Shown in pieces: positions 37,953 to 47,706 of a DNA stretch of 64,000 nucleotides (position 1 is the stretch's first letter; every line of letters begins with the position of its first letter). The DNA lies in assembly GCA_021732995.1 (NCBI GenBank), contig JAKFWA010000038.1:35782-99781 (forward strand), given 5' to 3'. The translations under genes and the position numbers were made by a program. The stretch comes from Planctomycetaceae bacterium (GTDB taxonomy: Bacteria > Planctomycetota > Planctomycetia > Planctomycetales > Planctomycetaceae). The notes under the pieces were generated by a model. It saw nothing but the letters and a program-made list of their open reading frames with translations. It ran no database searches and had not been told where the DNA came from.

Positions 37953-40418
37953 TTACTCTGACTCGGTGGCGATCTGTTCGTACTTCTTGAGGGCTCGGTC
38001 GTAGGCTGCTCGCGCCGCCGGACGTTCGGCCTCGGAAATGTTCTTGCTGCGAGCGTCCCAGAGTTGATGCACGGTCTCGGCGCACCAGCGGGCGCTGTCT
38101 TTGGACGCGCGGATCGGCTTGCCGGCCACGAGCACGTTGACCGGGTTGGTGTGCAACTGCGGGAAGTGACGTAGAGCAACCCAACTGCTGCGGGCAATTG
38201 GTACGTCGAACTTCAGAGCGTGACGCTTGCCGTCGGCCGGCACGGCTTGCGAGGCGACAGCCTGGCCGTTGACGATCAACTCCACCAGTCGCTCGCCGCC
38301 TTTCACGGTATCCGCGGAGCGGGGTGCATGTAGCTGCACGGTATCGCCCAGCATGCGGCGTCCGATCGTCGGTGACAGCGTGCCATAAGCGACGGCCAGC
38401 GGCGTGCTGGGAGCAAACGCGACCTCGGCATTCACGGTCACTGAACCCGACTTGGCTAACTCGACTTGTTGCTCACCAGGTCGCGCGCCGTTGACGGTGA
38501 AGTTCAGAGCATGGGCATAGCCATCGGAGACATAAGACCGACCCTGAGCCAGACCCTTGCACCACTCGGCAAAGTCCAGGCGTTTCACGTCACCCAGATG
38601 CACATACACCCGCCCCTGTCCAACGCGCCGGCTGCTCATGCAGGGGAAGTCGGTCTCGCCGCTGACCTTCAGCGGGAAGCCACAATTCATCAGGTGATAC
38701 CACGTGTTCCATTCGGGAATGCGAGCGGTATCCATCGCACTGATGAAATCGCACACGCCCTCGGCCGTGCTGACGCAGATCTCCAGCGCACCGCCGCCGA
38801 ACATGTCGGGGATGGCCAGGTTCGGCAGTTGATCCGCCGCACGACCGAAGCTGGCAACGAGTTCCAGTTCGGTCAGTGATTCATTCTTGTCGGCATCAAT
38901 TGTCGCGAACGCTTCGGGGAGTAACGCCTTCGCCGCCTCTTCAGCGTTCAGGCTCCCGTTCTTGTCTGCGTCCCAGCGAACGAGGAAACGTTTGGCTCCC
39001 AACACCGGATTCACATGCAGCGCCGAATGCGGATAGCCGGTCACTCCACCCTGATCCTTGCACCACTTCAGGACCGGCACGGTCCATGTCGGCCAGCCCT
39101 TGTCTTTTGAACCATCCGAACCGGGATAAGTCTGATCCTTGAGATTCAACAGGCACACGTGCCCCAAGGCCTGCGAGCCGAAGCCGCTGATCTCCAGGTC
39201 GTACTTCAACAGCGTGAGCGGCTCACTGAGCTTGTCTGCCGCCGGGCTGAAATAGTCGCGCTGGAATTCAAAGCACGGTCCCCACGTCAGCACGCAGCCG
39301 ACATTCAAACCCTCACCCTTCACCTGCACGAACATGTCTTCCGGCCGCACGCCCTTGGTCGGCGATTCGTAATGCGAGCAACCCGCACCGTGAATGTGAT
39401 GATCTCCGGTATAGAAACCCGCTTGCAGCGGATTCACCCAGCGCCGCAACTTCAACGTGAGCTCCGCCGGACCTTGCTTGGGGACTTCAAACTCCTTGAC
39501 GAGATCGAGGTACTCGGGACCGCGGCAATACTCGACGCTGAACTTGCCCGGCGGGAGAAGTACCGTCTGACCGTCGTGCCGGTAGATCTGCGGTTGGAAG
39601 AACAAGTCGGGAGCCAGTCGCTTCGGCTGCGGAGGAAACACGCGACCAAACTTGTCTCGAATCGTCAGCCGCGCGGCGGTTGGCGTGCCATCTTCATCGA
39701 AGATCTTCAACGCCACGGGCACCGCCGGACGAATGTCAAACAGCACCGGCACTTCACCGCGAAAGCCGATGTCCTGAGTCCCCTGCCCCACATCGAACTC
39801 AATCGTCGCTTCACGTTTGCCAGCTTCGCTGCTGGCGATCAGCGCGATCGCATACTCGACTTCCAGACCGCTCAATTTCGGAGTCAGCGGCGGCGACTGG
39901 AACATTTCGACGCTCAGGAAGCGGTCGGTTTTTCCGGCGGCGTTCTCGTTTTCTTTCAGCTCTGTTTGAGCCTGTCGCTGCAGCGAGCCGAGTGCGCTGC
40001 CAGCATACACCGCTCCAACTTGCGGACTGCGAATCGCCAGCGGCCGCGCGACGGTGCTTTGATTGAGCACTTTCACCAGCAGCGGGGTAAACCCAGCTTG
40101 CTGCAAGGACGAAGCACCGGGGCCGCGCTGCACCTTTACTCGGACTTCCGGATTGATCGAGACCACAAATACGACTCGCTCATCTAGCAGCTTTTGCAGC
40201 GTGACAGCTTCGCGTTGAGCACCCGCCTGATTCAGCTTTTCAACGAGATCCGCCGGCAGCGGCGATCCCAGAAACGCCAGAGCTTCGACGACGCGCGTCA
40301 CATTCGCGGCGAGCGGCTGACCTTCGACGGTCGCACGTTCGACCTCGTCAGCACGCACGTTCCGGCCCAGCAACAGGCCGATACAAACAAGAGCTGTAGC
40401 GACGGTTCCAGCACGCAT
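37953..40418 (-). CDS. secreted CehA-like (PHP-type) metallohydrolase with EF-hands
   Basis: The frame extends to 40511, but ATG 40416-40418 starts the signal peptide MRAGTVATALVCIGLLLGRNVRADE, giving 821 residues. The centre contains YTGDHHIHGAGCSHYESPTKGVRPEDMFVQVKGEGLNVGCVLTWGP, typical of CehA/McbA-like PHP metal-dependent hydrolases. Two EF-hand loops follow (DADKNGSLNAEE and DADKNESLTELE), suggesting calcium binding. The flanking regions are beta-rich. The substrate is unknown. The ArsR-type regulator just upstream ends 65 bp before this start, so co-transcription is likely. Confidence 0.75.
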   Translation of the reverse strand: MRAGTVATALVCIGLLLGRNVRADEVERATVEGQPLAANVTRVVEALAFLGSPLPADLVEKLNQAGAQREAVTLQKLLDERVVFVVSINPEVRVKVQRGPGASSLQQAGFTPLLVKVLNQSTVARPLAIRSPQVGAVYAGSALGSLQRQAQTELKENENAAGKTDRFLSVEMFQSPPLTPKLSGLEVEYAIALIASSEAGKREATIEFDVGQGTQDIGFRGEVPVLFDIRPAVPVALKIFDEDGTPTAARLTIRDKFGRVFPPQPKRLAPDLFFQPQIYRHDGQTVLLPPGKFSVEYCRGPEYLDLVKEFEVPKQGPAELTLKLRRWVNPLQAGFYTGDHHIHGAGCSHYESPTKGVRPEDMFVQVKGEGLNVGCVLTWGPCFEFQRDYFSPAADKLSEPLTLLKYDLEISGFGSQALGHVCLLNLKDQTYPGSDGSKDKGWPTWTVPVLKWCKDQGGVTGYPHSALHVNPVLGAKRFLVRWDADKNGSLNAEEAAKALLPEAFATIDADKNESLTELELVASFGRAADQLPNLAIPDMFGGGALEICVSTAEGVCDFISAMDTARIPEWNTWYHLMNCGFPLKVSGETDFPCMSSRRVGQGRVYVHLGDVKRLDFAEWCKGLAQGRSYVSDGYAHALNFTVNGARPGEQQVELAKSGSVTVNAEVAFAPSTPLAVAYGTLSPTIGRRMLGDTVQLHAPRSADTVKGGERLVELIVNGQAVASQAVPADGKRHALKFDVPIARSSWVALRHFPQLHTNPVNVLVAGKPIRASKDSARWCAETVHQLWDARSKNISEAERPAARAAYDRALKKYEQIATESE

Positions 40419-40483
40419 AGCGAACTCCACAACCAGAGACGGGAGCACGGTGACGCACTTCGCACGCAATTCAGGGTAGACAA

Positions 40484-40837
40484 TCAGTTGGGCAACTCGA
40501 GCCTGCAGCAACCCAGATCCAGATGGTCACACTGACCAGCATTCGCCTGCAGCACATCATCCGGCAAGGCGTAGATAATCTGTTTGCCCCGACGCTCGGT
40601 GTACACCAGCTTGGCATGCCGCAGCACGCCCAAATGGTGCGAAGCATTCGCCAGTTCAACCTGCAACTCGCTCGCAATTTCGGACACGGAATGTGGGCCA
40701 CGACGCAGGACTTCAATGATCCGCAAGCGATCCTTGTCGGCCAGCGCCTTCAGCAATTCCGCGCAACGATCCGGCGACAGCAAACTGGGTTTCTTCGGCT
40801 GTTCGTTCTTCGACTTGGAACCCGTATCACTCGGCAT
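40484..40837 (-). CDS. ArsR-family transcriptional regulator
   Basis: ATG 40835-40837 gives 117 residues. The winged-helix core is clear: LLKALADKDRLRIIEVLRRGPHSVSEIASELQVELANASHHLGVLRHAKLVYTERRGKQIIYAL. The C-terminus GQCDHLDLGCCRLELPN supplies Cys and His residues that could bind a metal or sense redox. ArsR proteins usually repress a neighbouring operon until a ligand binds. It begins 4 bp after the HEAT-repeat gene stop and precedes the CehA-like gene, so the three form a likely operon. Confidence 0.9.
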   Translation of the reverse strand: MPSDTGSKSKNEQPKKPSLLSPDRCAELLKALADKDRLRIIEVLRRGPHSVSEIASELQVELANASHHLGVLRHAKLVYTERRGKQIIYALPDDVLQANAGQCDHLDLGCCRLELPN

Positions 40838-40841
40838 GTTT

Positions 40842-41930
40842 TCAGTTTCCTGCCTGGCCTTGCAATGTCCGAAGCGTGCTTTGAGCTTCCATGCGCACAC
40901 GCGGAATCTGAGTTTCCTTCGACACACCTTCGCAGAGCGGAATCAGTTGCTGACGCTGTTCCGTCGTCAGTTGAGCGTCCAGATCCCGCACGGCTTTCAG
41001 AGCGTTCGCGATCGAGACACTGTTCATTGTCTGCTGAGCTTCCGCCAGTGTGCGGCGTTCCGATTCTGATTCGCCCTTCATCGTCGCCGGGTCAACAGGC
41101 TTGTTACCGACTTCAAACAGGTTCGCAAACACCGGCACCCCGTCCGGCAACTTGTGACGCGCCAACGCCAGCGCCGCGTTCACGCGCGTATTGAAGTCCG
41201 CATCTTCCGTCAGAACCTTCAGGCGTTGAATGACCACATCGCCATGCAGCAGGCCCAGAGTGTAGCACGCCACCTGACGAATCAGCACATCGCCATCGTT
41301 CGAGGCTTCGATCACGCGTTGAGCCAACGGTTCTTCGTCCAGCTTCTTACCAGCATCCTGCAGGCGTCCTGCCAGCATCGCAATCGCCTTAAGCGCGTCA
41401 GACCGCACCAGCTGATCGTATTTCGGCTGCGTCGCTTCCATCAGCGGCGGGAGCACGATGTCCTGAGAGTCCATCCAGCCGAGCGTTCGCGCGACAAACG
41501 ACTGCTGACTGATCAGCTCTTTGTCCGCGACGGACTCCTGCAGCAACTCGTCCATCACCTTGGCGAGCTCCTGGGCGATCTGCGGATTCGCGGACAGCTT
41601 CTGGCCAGCCTCACCCAGTTCGGCATCAGCTCGCAACACCTGAGCCAGCGAAGTCGCACCGCGCCAGCGGCGATGTTCGTTGGTGCTGCGGATCTCGGCG
41701 ATGAGTTGCCGCCAATCCTGCTCGCCGGAAGACAACTGCCCAAACAACGCCCAGACACCAATCACGGCCGCCACAATCAGACCCGGCACCAGAAACAACT
41801 GCATGATGAAGCTGGCCGACGGCGGCTCAACCGGCGGCAGGCTCTCCGGCGACTGCGAGTTCGACGGACGAGCTGACGGCGACAGAGTGGAATCGGAATT
41901 GAATGGATCGGCGGAAACAGAATCGGTCAT
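40842..41930 (-). CDS. membrane-anchored HEAT-repeat protein
   Basis: ATG 41928-41930 (MTDSVSADPFNSDS) gives 362 residues. A Ser/Pro-rich N-terminus leads to one membrane segment (FIMQLFLVPGLIVAAVIGVWALFG, about 42-65). The rest is a run of helical HEAT-like repeats: LVRSDALKAIAMLAGRL, NDGDVLIRQVACYTLGLL and DADFNTRVNAALALARH. HEAT repeats mediate protein-protein contacts. It is translationally close to the ArsR gene. Function unknown. Confidence 0.75.
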   Translation of the reverse strand: MTDSVSADPFNSDSTLSPSARPSNSQSPESLPPVEPPSASFIMQLFLVPGLIVAAVIGVWALFGQLSSGEQDWRQLIAEIRSTNEHRRWRGATSLAQVLRADAELGEAGQKLSANPQIAQELAKVMDELLQESVADKELISQQSFVARTLGWMDSQDIVLPPLMEATQPKYDQLVRSDALKAIAMLAGRLQDAGKKLDEEPLAQRVIEASNDGDVLIRQVACYTLGLLHGDVVIQRLKVLTEDADFNTRVNAALALARHKLPDGVPVFANLFEVGNKPVDPATMKGESESERRTLAEAQQTMNSVSIANALKAVRDLDAQLTTEQRQQLIPLCEGVSKETQIPRVRMEAQSTLRTLQGQAGN

Positions 41931-42120
41931 GGACGTGCTCAAACGGAAAGACGACCGCCAAGCCAGACGCTCAGCGAGCCGCACAGTCTACGACCGCAAC
42001 CGCCCCGCCTGAAGCTAGTGCTCGCCCGATTGCACGAAATCACCGAACGTGAGACTGCGGTTTTGAACGGTCAAATCCCTTTTAAATCCACGTTCCTGCA
42101 TGCGTTTGCTGATAGCGGGA

Positions 42121-42336
42121 TCAAGCTCGCGGGTTGACGAATCTGGCCGCAAGAGCCAGTCCGAACAGCAGTGCCATCGAGAGCAACCCGCGCACGACCA
42201 GCAGGGCTCGCTCGGAACCGGCCTTGTCCGCGAGCTTCTGAGCCATTCTGGAAGCCCGCAAAATCGTCGTCGCGCGAATCAGGCCGAGCACGCTGAGTGC
42301 GGCGATCGCAAGTCCCATGAATGTTTGAGTCTGCAT
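42121..42336 (-). CDS. small two-span membrane protein
   Basis: The frame opens at 42366; the ATG at 42334-42336 (MQTQTFMGLAIAALSVLG) gives 71 residues with two membrane spans (MGLAIAALSVLGLI and LSMALLFGLALAARFV) joined by a basic loop (RATTILRASRMAQKLADKAGSER). The pattern of hydrophobic blocks supports a real gene. No family recognised. It is divergent from the ATP-grasp gene. Confidence 0.55.
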   Translation of the reverse strand: MQTQTFMGLAIAALSVLGLIRATTILRASRMAQKLADKAGSERALLVVRGLLSMALLFGLALAARFVNPRA

Positions 42337-42505
42337 CCGGAAAGCCTGAAAGTAACGGGCGAACATGAAGCGACTGGCACTGCGAGGCGACCAGGCGAGA
42401 CACAGCCTAACATGACGCGCGTGTCCTGTTGCACGGCTACCCCAAAATCAAACGCCCGACTGTTGGCACCAACCGCCGGAACGAACGTTCTTAAGGAACC
42501 TGACG

Positions 42506-43522
42506 CTGAACCCGCCCACGCTCTTTATCAGCGAGTACCTCACCTGCGGCGCAATGCTGGCGGAAAGCTCGGCAGACGGCCTGCCCGAGTCGCTGTGGGC
42601 TGAAGGGCTGTTGATGCTCAAAGCCGTGATCGAAGACTTTCTGGCTTTGGGATGGCGTGTGCAGACAACGCTCGACGTACGCGTTGACGCTTTCAACGAG
42701 CCACCGTCGCTACTTGATGTGTCGCGCGTTGAATCAGCGGTTCAGGAAGCCACACTGTTTGAGCAACTTGCGCCGCACGCGACGGCTGTCATCGTCATCG
42801 CCCCCGAGTTCCATCATCTGCTCCGCGATCGCGTCCGCATTGTGGAGCGACTGGGGACGACATCGCATCTAGGATGTTCCAGCAGCGCGATTGAATTGTG
42901 TGGTGACAAACTGGAACTCGCGCGACTGCTGACCGCTCGCGGTATTCCGACGATCCCCACACAGCCACTGGATGTGGAGCACCCGGACCTCGCCTTTCCG
43001 TTTCCAATCGTCGTCAAGCCGCGTCATGGAGCGGGTTCAACGCTGACCTTTCGGATTGATACTGATTTCGAACTGCAGCAGGCCTGCGACGAGATCCGAG
43101 CCAGTTGCGAAGCCTTCGAGTTTATCCAGCAGCCGCTCGTGCGAGGGCGGTCTCTGGCGATGTCAGCGATCAGAAGCCTGTTGCTACCGCTCACCGAGCA
43201 AGTGCTTACCGAAGACGGCCGATTTCACTACCTCGGCACGAATCTGCTGTATCAAAAGGCGGACACGCCCATCGCCGCTGCTAGTCGAGCGTTGCTGAGG
43301 GATTGTCAGGCCGCGATCAACGGCCTGGATGGCTATGTTGGTTTTGACCTAATCGAGCCGCTCGACACGCCCGGTCAACCCGTGCTGGTCGAGATCAATC
43401 CGCGTTTCACCAGCAGCTATCTCGCCTACCGCGCCGCCTGTGAAACCAATCTCGCGGCGGCGCTACTGTCGGATCACATGCCACTCAAGTGGCGAGCTGA
43501 CGACGTACAGTTTCGAGTCTGA
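42506..43522 (+). CDS. ATP-grasp ligase, probable CTG start
   Basis: The first ATG (42554) would cut off a conserved-looking N-terminal strand. Reading in frame from CTG 42506, eight bases after AAGGA (42493-42497), gives NPPTLFISEYLTCGAM before the ATG-encoded Met, matching the VxEYxxGGG opening of related ATP-grasp enzymes. The ATP-grasp core is present: FPIVVKPRHGAGSTLTFRI, FEFIQQPLVRGRSL and PVLVEINPRFTSSYLAYRAA. Such enzymes join a carboxylate to an amine or thiol using ATP. Similarity in layout to tyramine-glutamate ligase-like proteins of C1 cofactor synthesis is noted but not proven. Length is about 338 residues. Confidence 0.75.
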   Translation: MNPPTLFISEYLTCGAMLAESSADGLPESLWAEGLLMLKAVIEDFLALGWRVQTTLDVRVDAFNEPPSLLDVSRVESAVQEATLFEQLAPHATAVIVIAPEFHHLLRDRVRIVERLGTTSHLGCSSSAIELCGDKLELARLLTARGIPTIPTQPLDVEHPDLAFPFPIVVKPRHGAGSTLTFRIDTDFELQQACDEIRASCEAFEFIQQPLVRGRSLAMSAIRSLLLPLTEQVLTEDGRFHYLGTNLLYQKADTPIAAASRALLRDCQAAINGLDGYVGFDLIEPLDTPGQPVLVEINPRFTSSYLAYRAACETNLAAALLSDHMPLKWRADDVQFRV

Positions 43523-43590
43523 TACGGATCTCAGAAATAAACCGTGCGTTGTGAAACGTTCTGCTCGCCAATCGGAAAGTGACCGCTCCC

Positions 43591-43652
43591 GTAGCAGGAG
43601 CACTCCGTGTGCCATCCGCCAAGGGTCACGGCACATGGAATGTGCCTACTAC
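43591..43652. repeat. GTAGCAGG...CCTACTAC palindromic repeat, copy 2
   Basis: GTAGCAGGAGCACTCCGTGT...GGCACATGGAATGTGCCTAC, an imperfect hairpin about 70 bp after the ATP-grasp stop, between convergent genes. It belongs to the same family as 37893-37951. Confidence 0.65.
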
Positions 43653-43731
43653 TTTACCCATTTCGATACCGAACCCTGCGGCTTCCCGTCTTGCCTGAAA
43701 GGCATGGCTTTCTGCGCCGCGCATGGATAGT

Positions 43732-45870
43732 TCAGCGGCGACGTTTCAAAACAATGAAGTAGCCGGCAGTATCAAGATCGAGCAGCTCCCAGCGGTCGGG
43801 CTCTTCCCTCAGTTCACGCACGTCGGCGGGGGACTTGATATCGCTGTAGCGGTGCTGAGTATCAATGACGATATAATCCGTATCATCCGGGACGCGCGAT
43901 TCGTAATTGGCGACTCGCCGCGCGTAATGGCTGTAGTCGTAGGAGCGTTCGTGATGCGTGAAACGCGGATGCACGAAGTCGGTCGAGGCCACTCGCGCCG
44001 ATTGAGGAATCGCATCGAATACCCGTTGGAAGTATTGAGCACGCGGGCCAGGGATATAGTTCGCTCGCCAGTACGCCAGCGAGTGAGAGTCCCAGAAGCG
44101 GATGCTTAAAGGACTTTGCGAGACAAAAACATTGGCGAGAAAGGCAGAGGCAACCAGGAACGTCGCAGGCACAATCGGCGAGGGCGCTGAACCATCCGGC
44201 GAGACCCAGAACCGCAACCGGTGCCACCAACGCTGCGGAGTTGAAGGATCGATGCTTACGCAGATCTGTCGCAGTCCGCCGATAGCGGCCCAGATCAGCA
44301 GAGGCACGACCGGTGCCTGAAAGTGATGTCGCGGAAATGGGTCGGACTGCACGATCCCATTGAGGCACAGCAACACCAGCAGAGGGCTCGCAACTGCGAG
44401 GCGGGCCGGAGCGAGCAGCGGCAGAAAGCCCAGTGGAGCCAGCGTACCCATCAGGTAGATGCCCGATTTCGCAGTACACAATTCAGACAGCAGCAGCCCC
44501 GGTTTGGTCAACATGTTGATGATGACCTCGCCGAACGTCTGCCCGAACTTGGCGAAGTAGCGGACGTAGTGCAGCTCCTCGCCGCTGCGGAAGTAGCGCA
44601 TCACGACGCGCGTCGAGTAAAATAAGTATCCCACCGAAAACAACGTCAAGCAGATGCCGAACAGGAACGCTCGCTTGCGGTCCTGCAGCTGGGGCGGGAA
44701 GTCGGATGTCGGGCGTTTTAGCCAACGGTCCAGTTGAGGCCGCAGCGCGATCCACGCGCCGAGTGGTCCAAGAATCAACGCGTAGTCTTCTTTCGCCGAC
44801 AACGCGATCGCAAAGCACACCAGTGTCGACTTGATGCGACCGCGTTCCCACTGATCGAGAGCAAACAGCATCGCCGGGATGACGAACGCTTCCGGTCGAA
44901 ACGTCTTGAAGTCGATCGCGATGTCGAGGAACTGCATCGGCGGATAGAGCAGGTAAGCGACGCTGGCCAGCGTTGCCGCGTGACGGCTTCCAGTCGCTCG
45001 CCGAGCCATCCAGAACACCGGCAGCGCAGAGCTGGCCAAGGCGACGGTCTGGCAGAGCTCCAGCAGCCGATGCGTCGGCCACAGCACGTACAACGGCAGC
45101 AGGAACAGATGCACGATCTGCACGTGTTCGCCGAGGAACAAGCCCTGATCGAGGTAACTCCGAAACCCCTTGCCGTGCGTCACGTTCCACAAGTGCTCTT
45201 CGTACATGGACGAGTCGCCATGCGGAATCAGCAGGGCGCGATCGAGCTGCCAGTTCATCGTCGAGAACGCCAGCACGTAGAGAGCGGTTGCGACCCAGAC
45301 TCCGCGCGAGACTGACCAGTCTGCGGCTTGGTCGCTCAACGTCACTGAATCAGCCTTGATTGTCAGCAACCTTGCCAACTCCGCCGCCCAGCCTGCCAGC
45401 ATCAGCGCGATTGCAAAGTGCATATTGCCGATGATGAACACGTGGAGTTCTGACCATTCGAAAGCCAACGCCAACAAGCCCAGCAGTGACCACAAGCCGG
45501 TCAGGCACCACCAGCGCCAGCCGCGTTCCAGCCAGCGTGCGACGTTGAGCGAGAACGGTAGTCGACGCAGTTTGAGGAGTAGGCTTGCCGCGCCGATACC
45601 ACAGGCCGACCAGCCGAGTGAGATCACCCACGCGGCGAGGAACGGCACGTCGAATTCCAGGGTCGGCACGTCCTCATAGTCGGGGCTCAGATTATGGATC
45701 TCACCGCCCAGGCTTTTGACGAATGCCACATGCGTCGACGAATTCAGCACCATCCACGATGAGAACTGAGATTCCAGCGCCGTTTCCAACGTGAACGCCA
45801 CGCAGAGCGAACCGAGCATGAGCCACGCCAATGGTCTGGCCCATGCGGGTGCTCGCGATGTCTCACGCAT
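43732..45870 (-). CDS. DUF2079 polytopic membrane protein
   Basis: The 712-residue protein has about twelve membrane segments spread through residues 12-560. It carries the DUF2079 features HGDSSMYEEHLWNVTHGKGFRSYLDQG..LGEHVQIVHLFLLPLY and DIAIDFKTFRPEAFVIPAMLFALDQWERGR. The family resembles GT-C type glycosyltransferases by architecture, but activity is unproven. The C-terminal 140 residues form a soluble domain (VASTDFVHPRFTHHERSYDYSHY). Its start overlaps the upstream gene by 8 bp, so it is the third gene of an amidase/hydrolase-like/DUF2079 operon. Confidence 0.85.
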   Translation of the reverse strand: MRETSRAPAWARPLAWLMLGSLCVAFTLETALESQFSSWMVLNSSTHVAFVKSLGGEIHNLSPDYEDVPTLEFDVPFLAAWVISLGWSACGIGAASLLLKLRRLPFSLNVARWLERGWRWWCLTGLWSLLGLLALAFEWSELHVFIIGNMHFAIALMLAGWAAELARLLTIKADSVTLSDQAADWSVSRGVWVATALYVLAFSTMNWQLDRALLIPHGDSSMYEEHLWNVTHGKGFRSYLDQGLFLGEHVQIVHLFLLPLYVLWPTHRLLELCQTVALASSALPVFWMARRATGSRHAATLASVAYLLYPPMQFLDIAIDFKTFRPEAFVIPAMLFALDQWERGRIKSTLVCFAIALSAKEDYALILGPLGAWIALRPQLDRWLKRPTSDFPPQLQDRKRAFLFGICLTLFSVGYLFYSTRVVMRYFRSGEELHYVRYFAKFGQTFGEVIINMLTKPGLLLSELCTAKSGIYLMGTLAPLGFLPLLAPARLAVASPLLVLLCLNGIVQSDPFPRHHFQAPVVPLLIWAAIGGLRQICVSIDPSTPQRWWHRLRFWVSPDGSAPSPIVPATFLVASAFLANVFVSQSPLSIRFWDSHSLAYWRANYIPGPRAQYFQRVFDAIPQSARVASTDFVHPRFTHHERSYDYSHYARRVANYESRVPDDTDYIVIDTQHRYSDIKSPADVRELREEPDRWELLDLDTAGYFIVLKRRR

Positions 45871-46642
45871 TGCTCAGGATTCCGGAAATGATCCAGTCGT
45901 CGACCTCTCGCAATATGGCGGGCGTAACCGGGGCCGAGGCCGCGTAAGCCTTCATGGTCACGTCAGCACCCGATTGCACCAGCGTGCGCATCGACTGATT
46001 GGTCGCATCGCAACTGGTCACGGACCTGCGCAGACTGGATGAACTCAACCAGAACCGCTTGCTGCACAGTTCGCGACGTTGCGTGAAGAGTTGCGCCAGC
46101 GGCGGCACTTGCCCGTTGAACGCAACGCAACCGGCAAACCATTCGGGCTGATGCATCGCGATGAGCAAAGCCGTTGACGCTTCCTGACCGATACCGGCCA
46201 GAAAGATCCGTTCGGAGTGCACGTGCACGTTCTCGCGGAAGACGCGAATCGTGTTCACGATCCGGCTCTCGACTTCCGCCAGTTGACGGATGAGGTCGAC
46301 CATCACGTCGCTCGGATTGGCCTTGCTGTCGCGCTGTTCAATGATCGCGTCTTCAATCGCGAGCCCCACATAGTTCTGAGGGCTCAATCGCGCGATGTGT
46401 TCCAACGCCTGATGCGACTTGCAGTCGGGACCACAGAGCCACACCACCAGTGGGTACGCGTAACGCGGCTCGTAGTTGGATGGCACAATCGACGCCGCAT
46501 CCGGAGTGACCGCGTTGACGCTCTGGCCGAGGATACCGGGCAGAGACACATCATCCACGAGCCATTGCGACGAGGCTTCATCGTGCCAGGCGGATTCTGC
46601 GAACTCACGCCAGTTCTGAAGGTCGGGCCGAGATCGATTCAT
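45863..46642 (-). CDS. carboxylesterase-fold protein lacking the catalytic triad
   Basis: The 259-residue product follows the phospholipase/carboxylesterase layout: [21 protein letters not shown] at the oxyanion loop, [32 protein letters not shown] at the elbow, and [24 protein letters not shown] at the C-terminus. Active relatives have WLHG, GFSQGG and YxxGH at these places. Here His, Ser and His are replaced by Cys, Gly and Ala/Ser. It is therefore probably a non-enzymatic relative with a binding or structural role. Its start overlaps the amidase stop by 4 bp (ATGA), and its end overlaps the DUF2079 start. Confidence 0.7.
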   Translation of the reverse strand: MNRSRPDLQNWREFAESAWHDEASSQWLVDDVSLPGILGQSVNAVTPDAASIVPSNYEPRYAYPLVVWLCGPDCKSHQALEHIARLSPQNYVGLAIEDAIIEQRDSKANPSDVMVDLIRQLAEVESRIVNTIRVFRENVHVHSERIFLAGIGQEASTALLIAMHQPEWFAGCVAFNGQVPPLAQLFTQRRELCSKRFWLSSSSLRRSVTSCDATNQSMRTLVQSGADVTMKAYAASAPVTPAILREVDDWIISGILSNA

Positions 46643-47334
46643 CGGGACGGCCTCCAGTTGGATTGAGCGAATTGAGAAATCACCGGCTGCGGTGCCTGCA
46701 CGAAGTAGGGCATCTCTTCATACATGGCTACTTCGGTCATCGGGAACTTCTTGCCGGGGCAAGCGGTCGCCTTCACATCTTTGTGACCGATGACCTTGTC
46801 GCTCTTGATGCCGTATTCGGACTTCAACACTCCGACCAACTTCTTGATGGATGCCAGTTGAGCCGACGATGGATCGACGTTCTCAAAGTTGCCGACGAGG
46901 CAGATGCCAATGCCGTGCTGGTTGTATTCATCGTTACCCGCGTGAGCACCGTGCATCTGCGTCTTCCAGCGGAAGGTCGGCTCGATCTCGCCGTCCTTCA
47001 TGCCGTTGCCGTTGCCAATGACGAAGTGATAGCCCACACCTTCCCAACCGCGCTTCAGATGCGCTTCGTGAATGCTCTCGACCGAATCTTTGGATGAGGC
47101 CGTATGGTGAATCACGATGTGACGCCAATCTCTCGGTGCCTTGTCCGGCTTCCAGGGATTCTTGACGACGGCAGGCGGCTGAATGATGACGGGCGGTTGT
47201 CGTACCGGCGGCTGATAGCTGTAGGGACGCGGGGTTGCGGCGGGTGCAGGAACGGAAGCACCAGGCCGGCAGCCGAGCATCAAAGTCGCCATCAGCAGTA
47301 GCGGAATGACCCAGATCCAGGTCCGAAGCATCAC
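46639..47334 (-). CDS. N-acetylmuramoyl-L-alanine amidase (PGRP/Amidase_2), lipoprotein
   Basis: The 231-residue protein starts with a lipoprotein signal ([22 protein letters not shown]) and a Pro-rich linker ([20 protein letters not shown]). The Amidase_2 domain contains [11 protein letters not shown] with the first zinc His, [32 protein letters not shown], and [15 protein letters not shown] with the remaining ligands His and Cys. It cleaves the lactyl-amide bond between MurNAc and the stem peptide. It is the first gene of a three-gene operon. Its presence supports peptidoglycan turnover in this organism. Confidence 0.9.
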   Translation of the reverse strand: MMLRTWIWVIPLLLMATLMLGCRPGASVPAPAATPRPYSYQPPVRQPPVIIQPPAVVKNPWKPDKAPRDWRHIVIHHTASSKDSVESIHEAHLKRGWEGVGYHFVIGNGNGMKDGEIEPTFRWKTQMHGAHAGNDEYNQHGIGICLVGNFENVDPSSAQLASIKKLVGVLKSEYGIKSDKVIGHKDVKATACPGKKFPMTEVAMYEEMPYFVQAPQPVISQFAQSNWRPSR

Positions 47335-47706
47335 AGCCCTCCCTGACGGCGATACGCGGTAACGGTTACGCGAGTTTTTCTGAAAGATTCAAACGCAGCT
47401 TGAAATCTAGTTGGGGCGAAAATTCTGAGTCAACTTGGACTCTTGAGCCTAAGTCCGACTCGGCGCACGATTTATCGAGATAATCGGGTTGTAGCGGTTG
47501 TAACGATTGGCGGAGATGGACCCTGCGTCAATGTTCTGTTCAAACATGTCTGATTGGTTCGGGCCAAGTTTCGTTGAATGAGTGTTTTCCAGCGTGGTGT
47601 GCAGGAGTTCCTGAATCCGCTCTTGTTCCGGGGCTGGCAGTCGGTAGGGTTAGAGCTGGCTCTGTCTTGATGAGGACCTCGCCGCTCAGTTTCGAGGAAA
47701 TCGGCC
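47335..47706. other. intergenic region between divergent amidase and Tad-like operons
   Basis: About 372 bp with no supported gene. A small dyad, GAGTC-N6-GACTC, lies at 47427-47442. Promoters for both divergent operons should lie here. Confidence 0.4.
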
